Positions 8,921-16,945 of a stretch of DNA of 64,000 bases are shown piece after piece. Below the pieces are notes generated by a model, which saw only the letters and a program-made list of their open reading frames with translations, ran no database searches and was not told the origin of the DNA. The stretch is from a virus: the IMG/VR virus record IMGVR_UViG_3300035698_025127, positions 55,933 to 119,932 of that record. One strand, given 5' to 3'. The stretch's first letter is position 1. Each line of letters starts with the position of its first letter. Position numbers and translations under genes: made by a program.

Positions 8921-10491
8921 TGTCAGTTTGTTATATTGTAATAACGAATGTATATAGTATGTTTGTAGGGCCGGGCTTTCGCCCGGCCCTACGCGGTCAA
9001 GACTTAGTTGTCAATGGCTATTTACCATCTAAAGTATATAGTGCATTTCGTATTAAAAATCCTAATGCAACGTTTGTAAATGCTGCCCTAGGCCACGGAA
9101 TGGGTACATATAAAGACTTTATCAGTCGGAAGACAGGAAGGTTTGGTACTGGTCTTTTTGATGACGTTTTGGCAGTTGCAACTCAGCTCGGTATTAAAGT
9201 CGAAGTCAAAGACATGCGTGATGACTTGCCAGTTGAAATGGAAATTAACGAGAATATGTTTGAAAACATAACATTGCGTGATTACCAAGTTGATGCCATT
9301 AAAAAATGCGCACAGTATCAGAACGGATTTATTCGCAAACCTACTGGTGGTGGTAAAACTGTCGATCTTGCTGCATTTGCACTAGCGTTTCAAAATAGAG
9401 TGGACGGCAAGCCTGCTAAAATACTGTATCTTATGGACCGTGTTGGTCTTGCAAGGCAGACGGTAAAACGTTTTATTGAATACGGCATTAAAAAAAGCGA
9501 TATAACACTGATTACAGGTAAGGGCAAGACAGAAAAGAATCCAAGTCCATATGAATGGAATGAGACAAGTCTTGCTAATAAGAGAATTGTAATTGCAATC
9601 TGGCAGAACCATGAGGCCTTATTGCCGCATATGTGGCAGTTTGATGCAGTCTTTGTTGACGAATCCCATCATAGTCGTGGTAAAGTTATGCAGAAAATGC
9701 TGAAAAAGGCTATTAACGCCCGCGTACGTATAGGTGTGAGCGGTACGCCATTTACTGGTGAACTTATTGACGATTTACAACGCAAGTCGATGTTTGGTTC
9801 AATTATTTACGAACTTGAAACAAAAGAACTTATTGATAGAGAATTTTTAGTAAAGCCAATTATTAGATTTTTCCAGATTGCAAGAAACGACAGATACATG
9901 AATATCGCAAATGGTTGGCCTGAAATTTATGATGCCGGTGTTATTTCGTTTGATTATAGGAATCATTTGATTGCAGAAATGGCAAAAGGTCTTGAAGGTA
10001 AGACTCTAATTTTGTTTAAGAATTATGACCACGGCAATTTAATCATGGATAAACTTGGCATTAAAGATTTAGAAATTAACAATAAGTTTAATTTATATAA
10101 GACATTTCATAAGTCAAGAAATGGTAAAACCCTCGTAAAAGACTTATTTTATGTTGATGGTAGGTTTGACCCATCAGTAAGAGAAAAGGCCTTGGACGCA
10201 TTTAGAAAAACTGATAATGCGATTATTGTTGCATCCGGAATTTTTGACGAAGGAATTGATTTTCCCGGAATTAACAGCTTAGTTATTGCAAGTGGAGGAA
10301 AGTCATTTGTTAAGACGATTCAAAAACTGGGTAGGGCATTGCGTCCTAATAATAGCGGTCTTGTGCATGTTTTTGATTTCATGGACATGTCGCATCGTAT
10401 TCTCCGTAAACATTCGGATTCTCGCCTTGGAATATGGCAAAAAGAAGGACATAAAATCGAAATTGTAAAAATTACAAATAAAGATGATTAA
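8920..10491 (+). CDS. uvsW: SF2 DNA helicase UvsW-like
   Basis: A 523-aa superfamily 2 helicase for branch migration and fork regression in recombination-dependent replication. An N-terminal domain (to about residue 105, containing TGRFGTGLFDDVL as in the UvsW N domain) is followed by the motor: a Q-motif-like LRDYQVDAI, Walker A PTGGGKT at 141-147, DESHH as motif II, SGTPF as motif III, and motif VI as QKLGRALRP. An unusual 12-bp-stem palindrome lies in frame at codons about 16-25. The ATG at 8920 overlaps the uvsX stop (TAATG). Confidence 0.88.
   Translation: MSVCYIVITNVYSMFVGPGFRPALRGQDLVVNGYLPSKVYSAFRIKNPNATFVNAALGHGMGTYKDFISRKTGRFGTGLFDDVLAVATQLGIKVEVKDMRDDLPVEMEINENMFENITLRDYQVDAIKKCAQYQNGFIRKPTGGGKTVDLAAFALAFQNRVDGKPAKILYLMDRVGLARQTVKRFIEYGIKKSDITLITGKGKTEKNPSPYEWNETSLANKRIVIAIWQNHEALLPHMWQFDAVFVDESHHSRGKVMQKMLKKAINARVRIGVSGTPFTGELIDDLQRKSMFGSIIYELETKELIDREFLVKPIIRFFQIARNDRYMNIANGWPEIYDAGVISFDYRNHLIAEMAKGLEGKTLILFKNYDHGNLIMDKLGIKDLEINNKFNLYKTFHKSRNGKTLVKDLFYVDGRFDPSVREKALDAFRKTDNAIIVASGIFDEGIDFPGINSLVIASGGKSFVKTIQKLGRALRPNNSGLVHVFDFMDMSHRILRKHSDSRLGIWQKEGHKIEIVKITNKDD
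8965..8992. repeat. GC-rich perfect palindrome inside uvsW
   Basis: A 12-bp perfect inverted repeat (8965-8976 with 8981-8992) with loop TTTC. It is almost pure G+C, in strong contrast to the AT-rich surroundings. It is read in frame as GPGFRPALRG near the helicase N terminus. No T-run follows, so it is not an ordinary terminator. It resembles a small palindromic insertion element. Confidence 0.75.
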
Positions 10492-10530
10492 AATGAAAAC
10501 AAACAACAAACTTGATAACAAGGAATAATA

Positions 10531-11244
10531 TTGGCAACTTTGGTAGAAGTCGCAAAAGAATGGGATTTTGATGCAATGGATATTAGAATCTATGATGCAT
10601 CGTTGGCGTTATCTGCAATAGAATTCGAATATACAGAACGTTATTCTATGCATTTATCATATTCAACTGATCCAAGACACCATGCAAACTGGAAGTTTTT
10701 CAAGTCGGCATGTTTACTTGCTAATAACTTGGGTGTATCTGTTGATAGATATTTAAGGGTAATTTTCTATCGCGTTTCAGATGACGATTCAGACTGGACT
10801 ATCTTCCCGAGTATGATTGCCAGTTTGTGGGCTGTAAACCGCCTCACAGCCTTCAATGAGTATGTACCTTGGGTTGTATCGTCGGAACGCAAGTCGTTGC
10901 AGGACCTAGACCTTATTGTAGCTAGCAAGTATGCCATTGACAGAATGATGAAGCGTGAAAATAGTAGTTGGAATTATCCGGAGCACTTCGAGTTATTTCT
11001 TAAATCTAATAAAGACCCGGTCCACCCTATTTTTACACAAATAATGTTTAACGTTATATCGCAGAAATTTTTATCGGTTTCAAAGACATTTAACGAATGG
11101 TCGTTAAAACTTCCAGCGGATATCGTACGTGAATATATTGATACTACTAAACTAGAGAAATTACGACTCGAGTTATTGATAAATTCGAGTATTCGAACCG
11201 CCTTACAAGAGGCATTAACCACGGACCTATTAGGAGAATTTTAA
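10531..11244 (+). CDS. Hypothetical protein, 237 aa
   Basis: Starts at TTG, 6 nt after AAGGA, with no better start nearby. The product is alpha-helical with many aromatic residues and no recognised motif. It is followed 1 nt later by the next gene and shares its transcript. A role with the recombination genes is possible but only from position. Confidence 0.6.
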   Translation: MATLVEVAKEWDFDAMDIRIYDASLALSAIEFEYTERYSMHLSYSTDPRHHANWKFFKSACLLANNLGVSVDRYLRVIFYRVSDDDSDWTIFPSMIASLWAVNRLTAFNEYVPWVVSSERKSLQDLDLIVASKYAIDRMMKRENSSWNYPEHFELFLKSNKDPVHPIFTQIMFNVISQKFLSVSKTFNEWSLKLPADIVREYIDTTKLEKLRLELLINSSIRTALQEALTTDLLGEF

Positions 11245-11245
11245 C

Positions 11246-11656
11246 ATGAGTGATGAGAAACTGAACAAAGACGTTAACGAAGCAACCAAAGACCTGAACA
11301 CCGAATCAACTGAGAAAATGAAAAAAGCTGTTACCATTATTGAGGACGCACTTCATGGTACTCCGTATGTCTTGGTTACAATGAGTGGCGTTACTGCCCG
11401 TAGCGCCGGACATTCCATTTTGGATCAAGCATTTATGTGCAAAATGGCAAGCGAAATGATGGAATATCAAGCAAAGAATGGCTTTGCACAAATGGGATTT
11501 TTCGGTCCACCACCACAGCAACAAGGTGAAATGACTGCCGAAATTCAAGAAGCTCTTGAAAAGGCACAGCGCGAAGTTGCCGAAGAAGCTACTGAAACTG
11601 CACCTAAAGAAACAAAAGCAACTTTGAAACTGGTAGAAGCAAAAGACAGCGAATAA
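11246..11656 (+). CDS. Hypothetical acidic protein, 136 aa
   Basis: Has a charged N terminus, a central helical/hydrophobic region (residues about 28-80) with a PPPQQQ turn, and an acidic Glu/Ala/Thr-rich tail. TAGGAG precedes the ATG and codon use looks like that of a well-expressed gene. A strong terminator follows. Function not recognised; it could be a small structural or scaffolding-type protein. Confidence 0.6.
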   Translation: MSDEKLNKDVNEATKDLNTESTEKMKKAVTIIEDALHGTPYVLVTMSGVTARSAGHSILDQAFMCKMASEMMEYQAKNGFAQMGFFGPPPQQQGEMTAEIQEALEKAQREVAEEATETAPKETKATLKLVEAKDSE

Positions 11657-11663
11657 CTAATGT

Positions 11664-11693
11664 GGGGTATGCCTTTGGGCATATCCCCTTTTT
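11664..11693 (+). terminator. Rho-independent terminator
   Basis: GGGGTATGCC pairs with GGCATATCCCC (one bulge) around a TTTG-type loop, followed by TTTTTAA. It ends the transcript of the preceding acidic protein gene. Confidence 0.8.
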
Positions 11694-11704
11694 AAGGACT
11701 TATT

Positions 11705-12025
11705 ATGGTAGAAGAACAAGATATTTACAGAAAATTAGGTATTCCGGCAAAAGCTGTAAGGCGCGCTATGCTTGATTCCGAGAAATTATCTATTGATAAT
11801 AGACAGTTTTTTGCAGAACATAGATTTTTTTCTACAAAAGAACTTTGTAAAATGTTTGATATTTCAAAAAAAGAAGTAAAACAGTCAAGGTTATTTTACA
11901 AAATTCCACCTGTCAAAATGGGCAAATCATTAAAAGCTATTTTCGTTTATATCGGGGATGATGGTGGTTATGTGCCAAAAGATGAGTTGGGTTACTCAAA
12001 TATTTTAGAGAAGGGCAAGAAATAA
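11705..12025 (+). CDS. Small protein with possible helix-turn-helix
   Basis: A 106-aa protein. Residues about 40-62 (FFSTKELCKMFDISKKEVKQ) have the spacing of a helix-turn-helix: a helix, a turn at Asp-Ile-Ser and a Lys-rich recognition helix. It starts at ATG after AAGGACTT and overlaps the next start by 1 nt. It might be a DNA-binding regulator, but no family is recognised. Confidence 0.55.
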   Translation: MVEEQDIYRKLGIPAKAVRRAMLDSEKLSIDNRQFFAEHRFFSTKELCKMFDISKKEVKQSRLFYKIPPVKMGKSLKAIFVYIGDDGGYVPKDELGYSNILEKGKK

Positions 12026-12843
12026 TGTCAAAATCAGAATTTATCCCGGGCGCGGGAATGCTATCGGGGCCAAAGGTGACGCCCCTTACTGACGTTACAA
12101 AACAAAAGGCAGCTGACGCCTATGAAGTTCGTGAATTTATGAAACGTGCCGATACTCTGGGAATTGACCCATTAAAACTTGTTGTCGACATGATTGAGGC
12201 AAAAAATACAACATATCCGAAAGCCTATGAGACATACCTGATTGAAAAGGGTATGCTCACAGAAAATCGGGAACTTACCGATCATGGTAGACGAACACTT
12301 GAATTCCATGGGACCGTTTTGCCTGCAACAGGTGAAGGCATTCCCATTACTAGAGAGCCGGAAAATCCAGAGCTTACAGCTGCATACAAAAAAATGTCTG
12401 AAGATTATTTTGATGATAGCACTGTACGCGTCAATGAAGATACGCCTTCGATTTTTAGTCACAATACAGAAAATATTTTCCTGTGGGAACAGTTTATTTC
12501 GTTTTATCTTGATATTCATAAAAACTTATTATCAGATAGAACATCAGAATCTTCTAAGATTAGACAGAATATTATTGGTAAGCTAGCAAGATTTAAACTA
12601 GATGTTGAAAAGTATGGCGAAAATTATTTGAAGGAATTGGTGCTTAGATATCAAACTCACAATATATTTTTGCACAACAGATATCTATTAGGCTATTCTG
12701 ACCATCAGATTAGTGAAAAGATGAAACAACTGAAAAGCGATATCGGTAGTATGACAGAATGGGTACAAACTAAAAAAGTTGAAGATACACCAATTAAAAA
12801 AGTCAAAAAGCCAAGCAGACCGAAAAAAGCAAAGGCTAAATAA
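12025..12843 (+). CDS. Hypothetical protein, 272 aa
   Basis: Coupled to both neighbours (1-nt overlaps). The product is largely helical and ends in a very basic Lys/Pro/Ala tail, which suggests nucleic-acid contact. Residues about 35-80 contain a predicted helical pair. It lies in one operon with the Fe-S nuclease. No family recognised. Confidence 0.6.
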   Translation: MSKSEFIPGAGMLSGPKVTPLTDVTKQKAADAYEVREFMKRADTLGIDPLKLVVDMIEAKNTTYPKAYETYLIEKGMLTENRELTDHGRRTLEFHGTVLPATGEGIPITREPENPELTAAYKKMSEDYFDDSTVRVNEDTPSIFSHNTENIFLWEQFISFYLDIHKNLLSDRTSESSKIRQNIIGKLARFKLDVEKYGENYLKELVLRYQTHNIFLHNRYLLGYSDHQISEKMKQLKSDIGSMTEWVQTKKVEDTPIKKVKKPSRPKKAKAK

Positions 12844-13583
12844 TGGAATTTCCAAAGAAACGAGATCCATTCTTTTCAATGACAAAGTTTACAACCTTTG
12901 AAAGTTGTGGGTATAAATATGCCTTTCAGTACAGGAAGCGCATTCCCCAACCCGCAAACAAGTATTTAATCGCTGGTATTGCAGTCCATGAAGCCCTAGA
13001 ATGGGCCCTGAAGGAGTTTAACGACGGTGTTAAACATACGACTAAGGAAATTATGTTAAAAGCCCTTCAGCACGCTTCTCCGAGACTTCCAGAATTAATT
13101 GTGGAATCCCATAAACAGGACATTGTAGATATTATTTCAAAATCACTTCTACAATACGATGCATATAAGTTATTCAAACCCGATATGATACCTGAATCAA
13201 CATTGCGACTAGAATACAACGATATTCCACTTGTGATGAAAGCAGACATTATTTATCAACCTGAAGGTTCTAAAAATCTTCTTATTGGAGATTACAAAAC
13301 CAGTTCTGCCTTTCACAAGAAAGACGTCATTTTTCAAGCGTCTCTATATCATCATAGCGTTAAGCAATTGATGCCAAAATCTAACCCGACTTTTGCGGCA
13401 ATTATGTTAAAGTTAAACAAAATTTATACAGTAGATCCGTGGCCAGAAGATAAGTTCTGGGGATATGTAACGCGCTTGACGGAAGAAATTCGCAAAGAAG
13501 ACTGGAAGCCGAATACAAAAAGCTGTTTTGCCTTTAATTCGCCATGTCCATTTTCAAAAAGGTGTCCGTACTTTAGAAGCTAA
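12843..13583 (+). CDS. PD-(D/E)XK nuclease with probable 4Fe-4S cluster (Cas4/AddB type)
   Basis: A 246-aa RecB-family exonuclease. Motifs in order: Cys near residue 20 (FESCGYKY), GIAVHEALE with the family His, GDYKT with the catalytic Asp and Lys, and QASLYHHS as the downstream Gln/Tyr helix. Three Cys at the C terminus (CFAFNSPCPFSKRCPYF) complete the C-Cx3 arrangement that holds a 4Fe-4S cluster in Cas4 and AddB. It probably processes DNA ends for recombination, as expected next to UvsX and UvsW. It ends before a terminator. Confidence 0.82.
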   Translation: MEFPKKRDPFFSMTKFTTFESCGYKYAFQYRKRIPQPANKYLIAGIAVHEALEWALKEFNDGVKHTTKEIMLKALQHASPRLPELIVESHKQDIVDIISKSLLQYDAYKLFKPDMIPESTLRLEYNDIPLVMKADIIYQPEGSKNLLIGDYKTSSAFHKKDVIFQASLYHHSVKQLMPKSNPTFAAIMLKLNKIYTVDPWPEDKFWGYVTRLTEEIRKEDWKPNTKSCFAFNSPCPFSKRCPYFRS

Positions 13584-13600
13584 TGATATAGACTATAATT

Positions 13601-13636
13601 ATGGGTAGTCGAGGAAACCCGGCTGCCCATTTTTCT
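13601..13636 (+). terminator. Rho-independent terminator
   Basis: An 11-bp stem with three G:U pairs (13601-13611 with 13620-13630), loop AGGAAACC, then TTTTCTT. It overlaps the apparent ATG start of the next reading frame, which argues that translation of the methyltransferase begins farther downstream. Confidence 0.7.
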
Positions 13637-13657
13637 TATAGTAAAGGTGAAAAAAAT

Positions 13658-14446
13658 TTGCACTATCATAACGAGAAATATGGTATTACGTTATATTGTG
13701 GAAAATGCGAGGATATAGCCCCGCAATTTGACGCAAACAGTATTGATACAATAATAACGGACCCGCCTTATGGCACAACTGCATGTTCGTGGGATTCTAT
13801 TATTTCGTTTGAAGAAATGTGGAGTTTTATTAACAAGGTAAAAAAAGACAATTCCCCAATTATATTAACGGCAAGTCAACCATTTACGTCAAGTTTAATT
13901 GCTTCAAATTATAGTCAATTCAAATGTTGCTGGACTTGGGTTAAAACTAATTGCGGCAACTATATGATGGCTAAGTATGTACCATTAAAATACACTGAAG
14001 ATATAATTGTATTTAGTGATGGCGGTACAAATACTAATTGTACTATCCCTATGAAATACAATCCACAGGGGTTAAGGCGCATTGATAAGAATATCAAAAG
14101 TATTCCGGTCAAAGCCGAAGGTATTAATAGATATAACAGACTTGACCAGGCACGCGTACAGAAATTTACAAATTACCCTAAGAATATACTATATTTCGAT
14201 TCGGTTAAAACTCCTGTTCACCCAACCCAAAAACCAACTACATTAATGGATTATTTAGTAAATACTTATTCTGATCTTGGTGATACAATTTTGGATTTTA
14301 CAATGGGTTCTGGGACTACCGGTGTAGCTTGTATTAATACCGGTAGAAAATTTATAGGAATTGAAATGGACGAGAAATACTTTAAAATTGCAGTTAAAAG
14401 GATTGAAACTGCAATTGAAGAAGTTGAATTAGACATGTTTAGATAG
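13658..14446 (+). CDS. DNA methyltransferase, beta class (N6A or N4C)
   Basis: Motif order DPPY first (TDPPYGTTACSWD), then the AdoMet-binding motif I at the C terminus (DFTMGSGTTGVACI, FIGIEMDEKYF), which marks a beta-class amino-methyltransferase. The conserved HPTQKP precedes motif I. I chose the TTG at 13658, after AAGGTG, because the ATG at 13601 lies in the stem of a terminator hairpin and because homologues usually begin close to the first strand (KYGITLYCGKCED). It may protect phage DNA from host restriction. A nuclease and a second methyltransferase follow. Confidence 0.8.
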   Translation: MHYHNEKYGITLYCGKCEDIAPQFDANSIDTIITDPPYGTTACSWDSIISFEEMWSFINKVKKDNSPIILTASQPFTSSLIASNYSQFKCCWTWVKTNCGNYMMAKYVPLKYTEDIIVFSDGGTNTNCTIPMKYNPQGLRRIDKNIKSIPVKAEGINRYNRLDQARVQKFTNYPKNILYFDSVKTPVHPTQKPTTLMDYLVNTYSDLGDTILDFTMGSGTTGVACINTGRKFIGIEMDEKYFKIAVKRIETAIEEVELDMFR

Positions 14447-14454
14447 GAGACATT

Positions 14455-15054
14455 ATGAAAACGTGGAAAGACGGCGAGAGAAAAGTAGCAAAGTTATTAG
14501 AAGAATGGTGGGGCATTAAGTTTTATAGGTCACCAGAATCAGGTGGCATGGCAACTACAAGAGCAAATTCTTTGCCAAAATCTATGGTACGAAATAGCAT
14601 CGGCGACATTATCTGTGACCAGTTAGATCCAACACTTGACCCTGTTTATGGGTTTCCGTTTGCAGTCGAGGTAAAATGTTACAAACAGATATCTCTATAT
14701 TCGCTTATGACGAAGCCAGACGTTACCTCTAAGCCACTTTTAGAGCAATTTTGGGACCAAGCTATAGACCAAGCTAACAAAGCGCAACGTCAGCCGATTT
14801 TGATTTTCAAAGAAGACAGAAAGCCATTTTTCTGTGGCATTTATGCCGACCTGCTTTACAAGATTATTGAAGTTATGCCAGAGCAAACTGAAGACGTTTT
14901 GAATCACGTCATTTTTCACAAAGACATAGCATTAATGCAGTGGGCAAAGTTTTTTGAATATTTTCCACGAGAATTCGTAGAAATTACAATCAAAAAATAT
15001 CAATTAGCAGTACCTAACATTAACATAGAACAAAACCACGAGACACTGGTATAG
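14455..15054 (+). CDS. PD-(D/E)XK endonuclease, resolvase-like
   Basis: A 199-aa protein with the order Glu8 (DGERKVAKLL), SGG, GDIIC and VEVKCYK, that is E, D and E-x-K of the PD-(D/E)XK fold as in Hjc-type Holliday junction resolvases. WDQAIDQA follows as the conserved Gln helix. It could resolve recombination branches for packaging, or act as a restriction-type enzyme given that methyltransferases sit on both sides. AGGAG precedes the ATG. Confidence 0.7.
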   Translation: MKTWKDGERKVAKLLEEWWGIKFYRSPESGGMATTRANSLPKSMVRNSIGDIICDQLDPTLDPVYGFPFAVEVKCYKQISLYSLMTKPDVTSKPLLEQFWDQAIDQANKAQRQPILIFKEDRKPFFCGIYADLLYKIIEVMPEQTEDVLNHVIFHKDIALMQWAKFFEYFPREFVEITIKKYQLAVPNINIEQNHETLV

Positions 15055-15056
15055 AC

Positions 15057-15749
15057 ATGCAAAATAAAATTATTTGTGCTGACTGTTTAGACATTATTCC
15101 GGGAATTGAAGACAAAAGTATAGATATTTTAATTACAGACCCGCCATACAAAATTTCAACACACGGCAATGGTTTGGCAAAAGACCGCAAAGGGTGGGTA
15201 AATGATATTAGAAAAGACGGGATCGACGTATTTGATCCAATTCCATTTTTAGAGGCTATAAAGCCAAAACTAAAGCTATTTCACGCATATATATTTACTT
15301 CAAAGAGTTTGCTAAGTACATATATAAATTGGATTGAAGAGCAGGGATATGGCTGGGATATGATTATTATGGCAAAATCAAATCCTATTCCTGCAAAATC
15401 GAATAAGTATCTTAACGATAAAGAATATTGTTTGTTTATTCGTGAGCCAGGCGGGTGCTATTTCAACAATAAGGCTGATTATAGTCTATATTATACCGTT
15501 AAACAAACTATATCCAAAAAACCTGAATATGGACATCCCACAGAAAAGCCATTACACATTATTGCAGATTTTATCAAACTGTCTTCGCGCCCGGGCGATC
15601 TTGTGTTTGATCCGTATTTAGGCTCTGGTACAACTGCTGTTGCGTCTCTTTTACTACAAAGAAATTTTCTAGGCATAGAAAACAAATCTAAATATGTAAA
15701 AATTGCAAAAAAACGCATTGACGCGCATATAAACGATATGTTTATATAA
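15057..15749 (+). CDS. DNA methyltransferase, beta class
   Basis: A 230-aa enzyme. DPPY occurs near residue 31 (LITDPPYKIS) and motif I at the C terminus (VFDPYLGSGTTAVA, FLGIENKSKYV), with HPTEKP in between. It is clearly a second, shorter beta-class methyltransferase that differs from the one at 13658 in the target-recognition region, so it should modify another site. It starts 2 nt after the nuclease stop, within one operon. Confidence 0.82.
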   Translation: MQNKIICADCLDIIPGIEDKSIDILITDPPYKISTHGNGLAKDRKGWVNDIRKDGIDVFDPIPFLEAIKPKLKLFHAYIFTSKSLLSTYINWIEEQGYGWDMIIMAKSNPIPAKSNKYLNDKEYCLFIREPGGCYFNNKADYSLYYTVKQTISKKPEYGHPTEKPLHIIADFIKLSSRPGDLVFDPYLGSGTTAVASLLLQRNFLGIENKSKYVKIAKKRIDAHINDMFI

Positions 15750-15787
15750 GTTTTGTCAATCGAAGATAACATTAAAGGAAGTTAATA

Positions 15788-16159
15788 ATGAAAAAAGAAT
15801 TATTTGTATTATTAGAGGGACCGAATAAATACATTGCGTCTTCTAGTATGTTTGCAAAACGCGATTTATATACAGCGTTTAAAAATGCTGGCATACTAAA
15901 AGAAAAATTTGTGAAAGTTGGGTTTTACGGACTTGGGTTTATTGGCCATGTTTCGTATAATGAATTTGCTCGCGCACACCCGAGGGCAGTAGCTGGAGAA
16001 ATTAAACGTGATTGGGATAAACTTATTAGTAACTTAGATGATAAGTATCGTATTGTTTCCAGTGACAGAGAGGTTTATTTTGCTCCCGAAGTGGTATCGT
16101 TGCCGCAAGCGCAATGGGAGAAATTTTTTACAGATAGTGATAATTACGTAATAGTATAG
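15788..16159 (+). CDS. Hypothetical protein, 123 aa
   Basis: Starts at ATG after AAAGGAAG. Mixed alpha/beta with a Gly-rich turn (VGFYGLGFIGHV) near the middle. No recognised family. It begins a run of three small genes just upstream of the tape measure gene. Confidence 0.6.
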   Translation: MKKELFVLLEGPNKYIASSSMFAKRDLYTAFKNAGILKEKFVKVGFYGLGFIGHVSYNEFARAHPRAVAGEIKRDWDKLISNLDDKYRIVSSDREVYFAPEVVSLPQAQWEKFFTDSDNYVIV

Positions 16160-16166
16160 GTTAATT

Positions 16167-16517
16167 ATGAAAATAGTAGAAATTACAGCGACCGGGGATG
16201 TTGCACAATTTAGTCATAAATTACAGACAAGTCAGGATCCAGAGATTCGTCGCCGCATTAAAAAAGCGATTGCATTAATGGATGTAGATATTGATGACGA
16301 TGATGACGATGAATTACAAGAGAGCAAGAAACATAGTTTAGACGTTTTTCTTATTTCAAATATCGGCGAAAAAGTTTTAGACGATATTTCTGATGGCGAT
16401 ATCATATTATATAACAAAAAACCGGTTAAAATAAAGAAACTTCTACTTAATTACCTAACAAAGAAAGCGACATTCGATTTAGCAAACGGTAAATATGCCG
16501 TACTTGATATTAAATAA
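16167..16517 (+). CDS. Hypothetical protein with Asp run, 116 aa
   Basis: A central run of acidic residues (DIDDDDDDELQE) separates a helical N-terminal third from a strand-rich C-terminal half. It lies 7 nt after the previous gene. Function not recognised. Confidence 0.6.
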   Translation: MKIVEITATGDVAQFSHKLQTSQDPEIRRRIKKAIALMDVDIDDDDDDELQESKKHSLDVFLISNIGEKVLDDISDGDIILYNKKPVKIKKLLLNYLTKKATFDLANGKYAVLDIK

Positions 16518-16520
16518 TGT

Positions 16521-16931
16521 ATGGAAACAACAAAGGTTTATTATATTCACTATAGGGATTTCAAAGTTGACAAGTACCCCGTGATCTATACTTTGTTTTC
16601 AAATAACGAAGATACTATGGTACTTAACATTCATTATTTAGTAAAGATATTTAACCCTAACTTTTACAGACATAAAAACAAAACACTGGAACAAACCGTA
16701 GAACAACTGCGAAGATTGCGTAAGCATCCGGCATTGATGCGGTTTTTTCAGTTTATAGAATCAAGAAAATTCGATTCTATGAGTTATGAAACCCGCTATA
16801 GAATCATATCCAAACAGTGGCCCAAGATTACAAAAGCTACTATCCGTCATTATAAAACAAACAGAATAAGAGTTTTGTGGTCCGAAGATAAAGATAACTT
16901 GGATGTAAAACTCAACGAATATAAATTTTAA
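16521..16931 (+). CDS. Hypothetical basic protein, 136 aa
   Basis: A Lys/Arg/Tyr-rich alpha/beta protein, translated just before the tape measure gene. Its position is where tail assembly proteins usually lie, but no sequence motif supports this. The ATG at 16521 lies 3 nt after the preceding stop. Confidence 0.6.
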   Translation: METTKVYYIHYRDFKVDKYPVIYTLFSNNEDTMVLNIHYLVKIFNPNFYRHKNKTLEQTVEQLRRLRKHPALMRFFQFIESRKFDSMSYETRYRIISKQWPKITKATIRHYKTNRIRVLWSEDKDNLDVKLNEYKF

Positions 16932-16945
16932 GGTTTTGATATATA

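Noticed and set aside
13601-13657. N-terminal extension of the first methyltransferase
   Set aside because: The extension is encoded by a terminator hairpin and a T-run; the TTG at 13658 with AAGGTG fits better.
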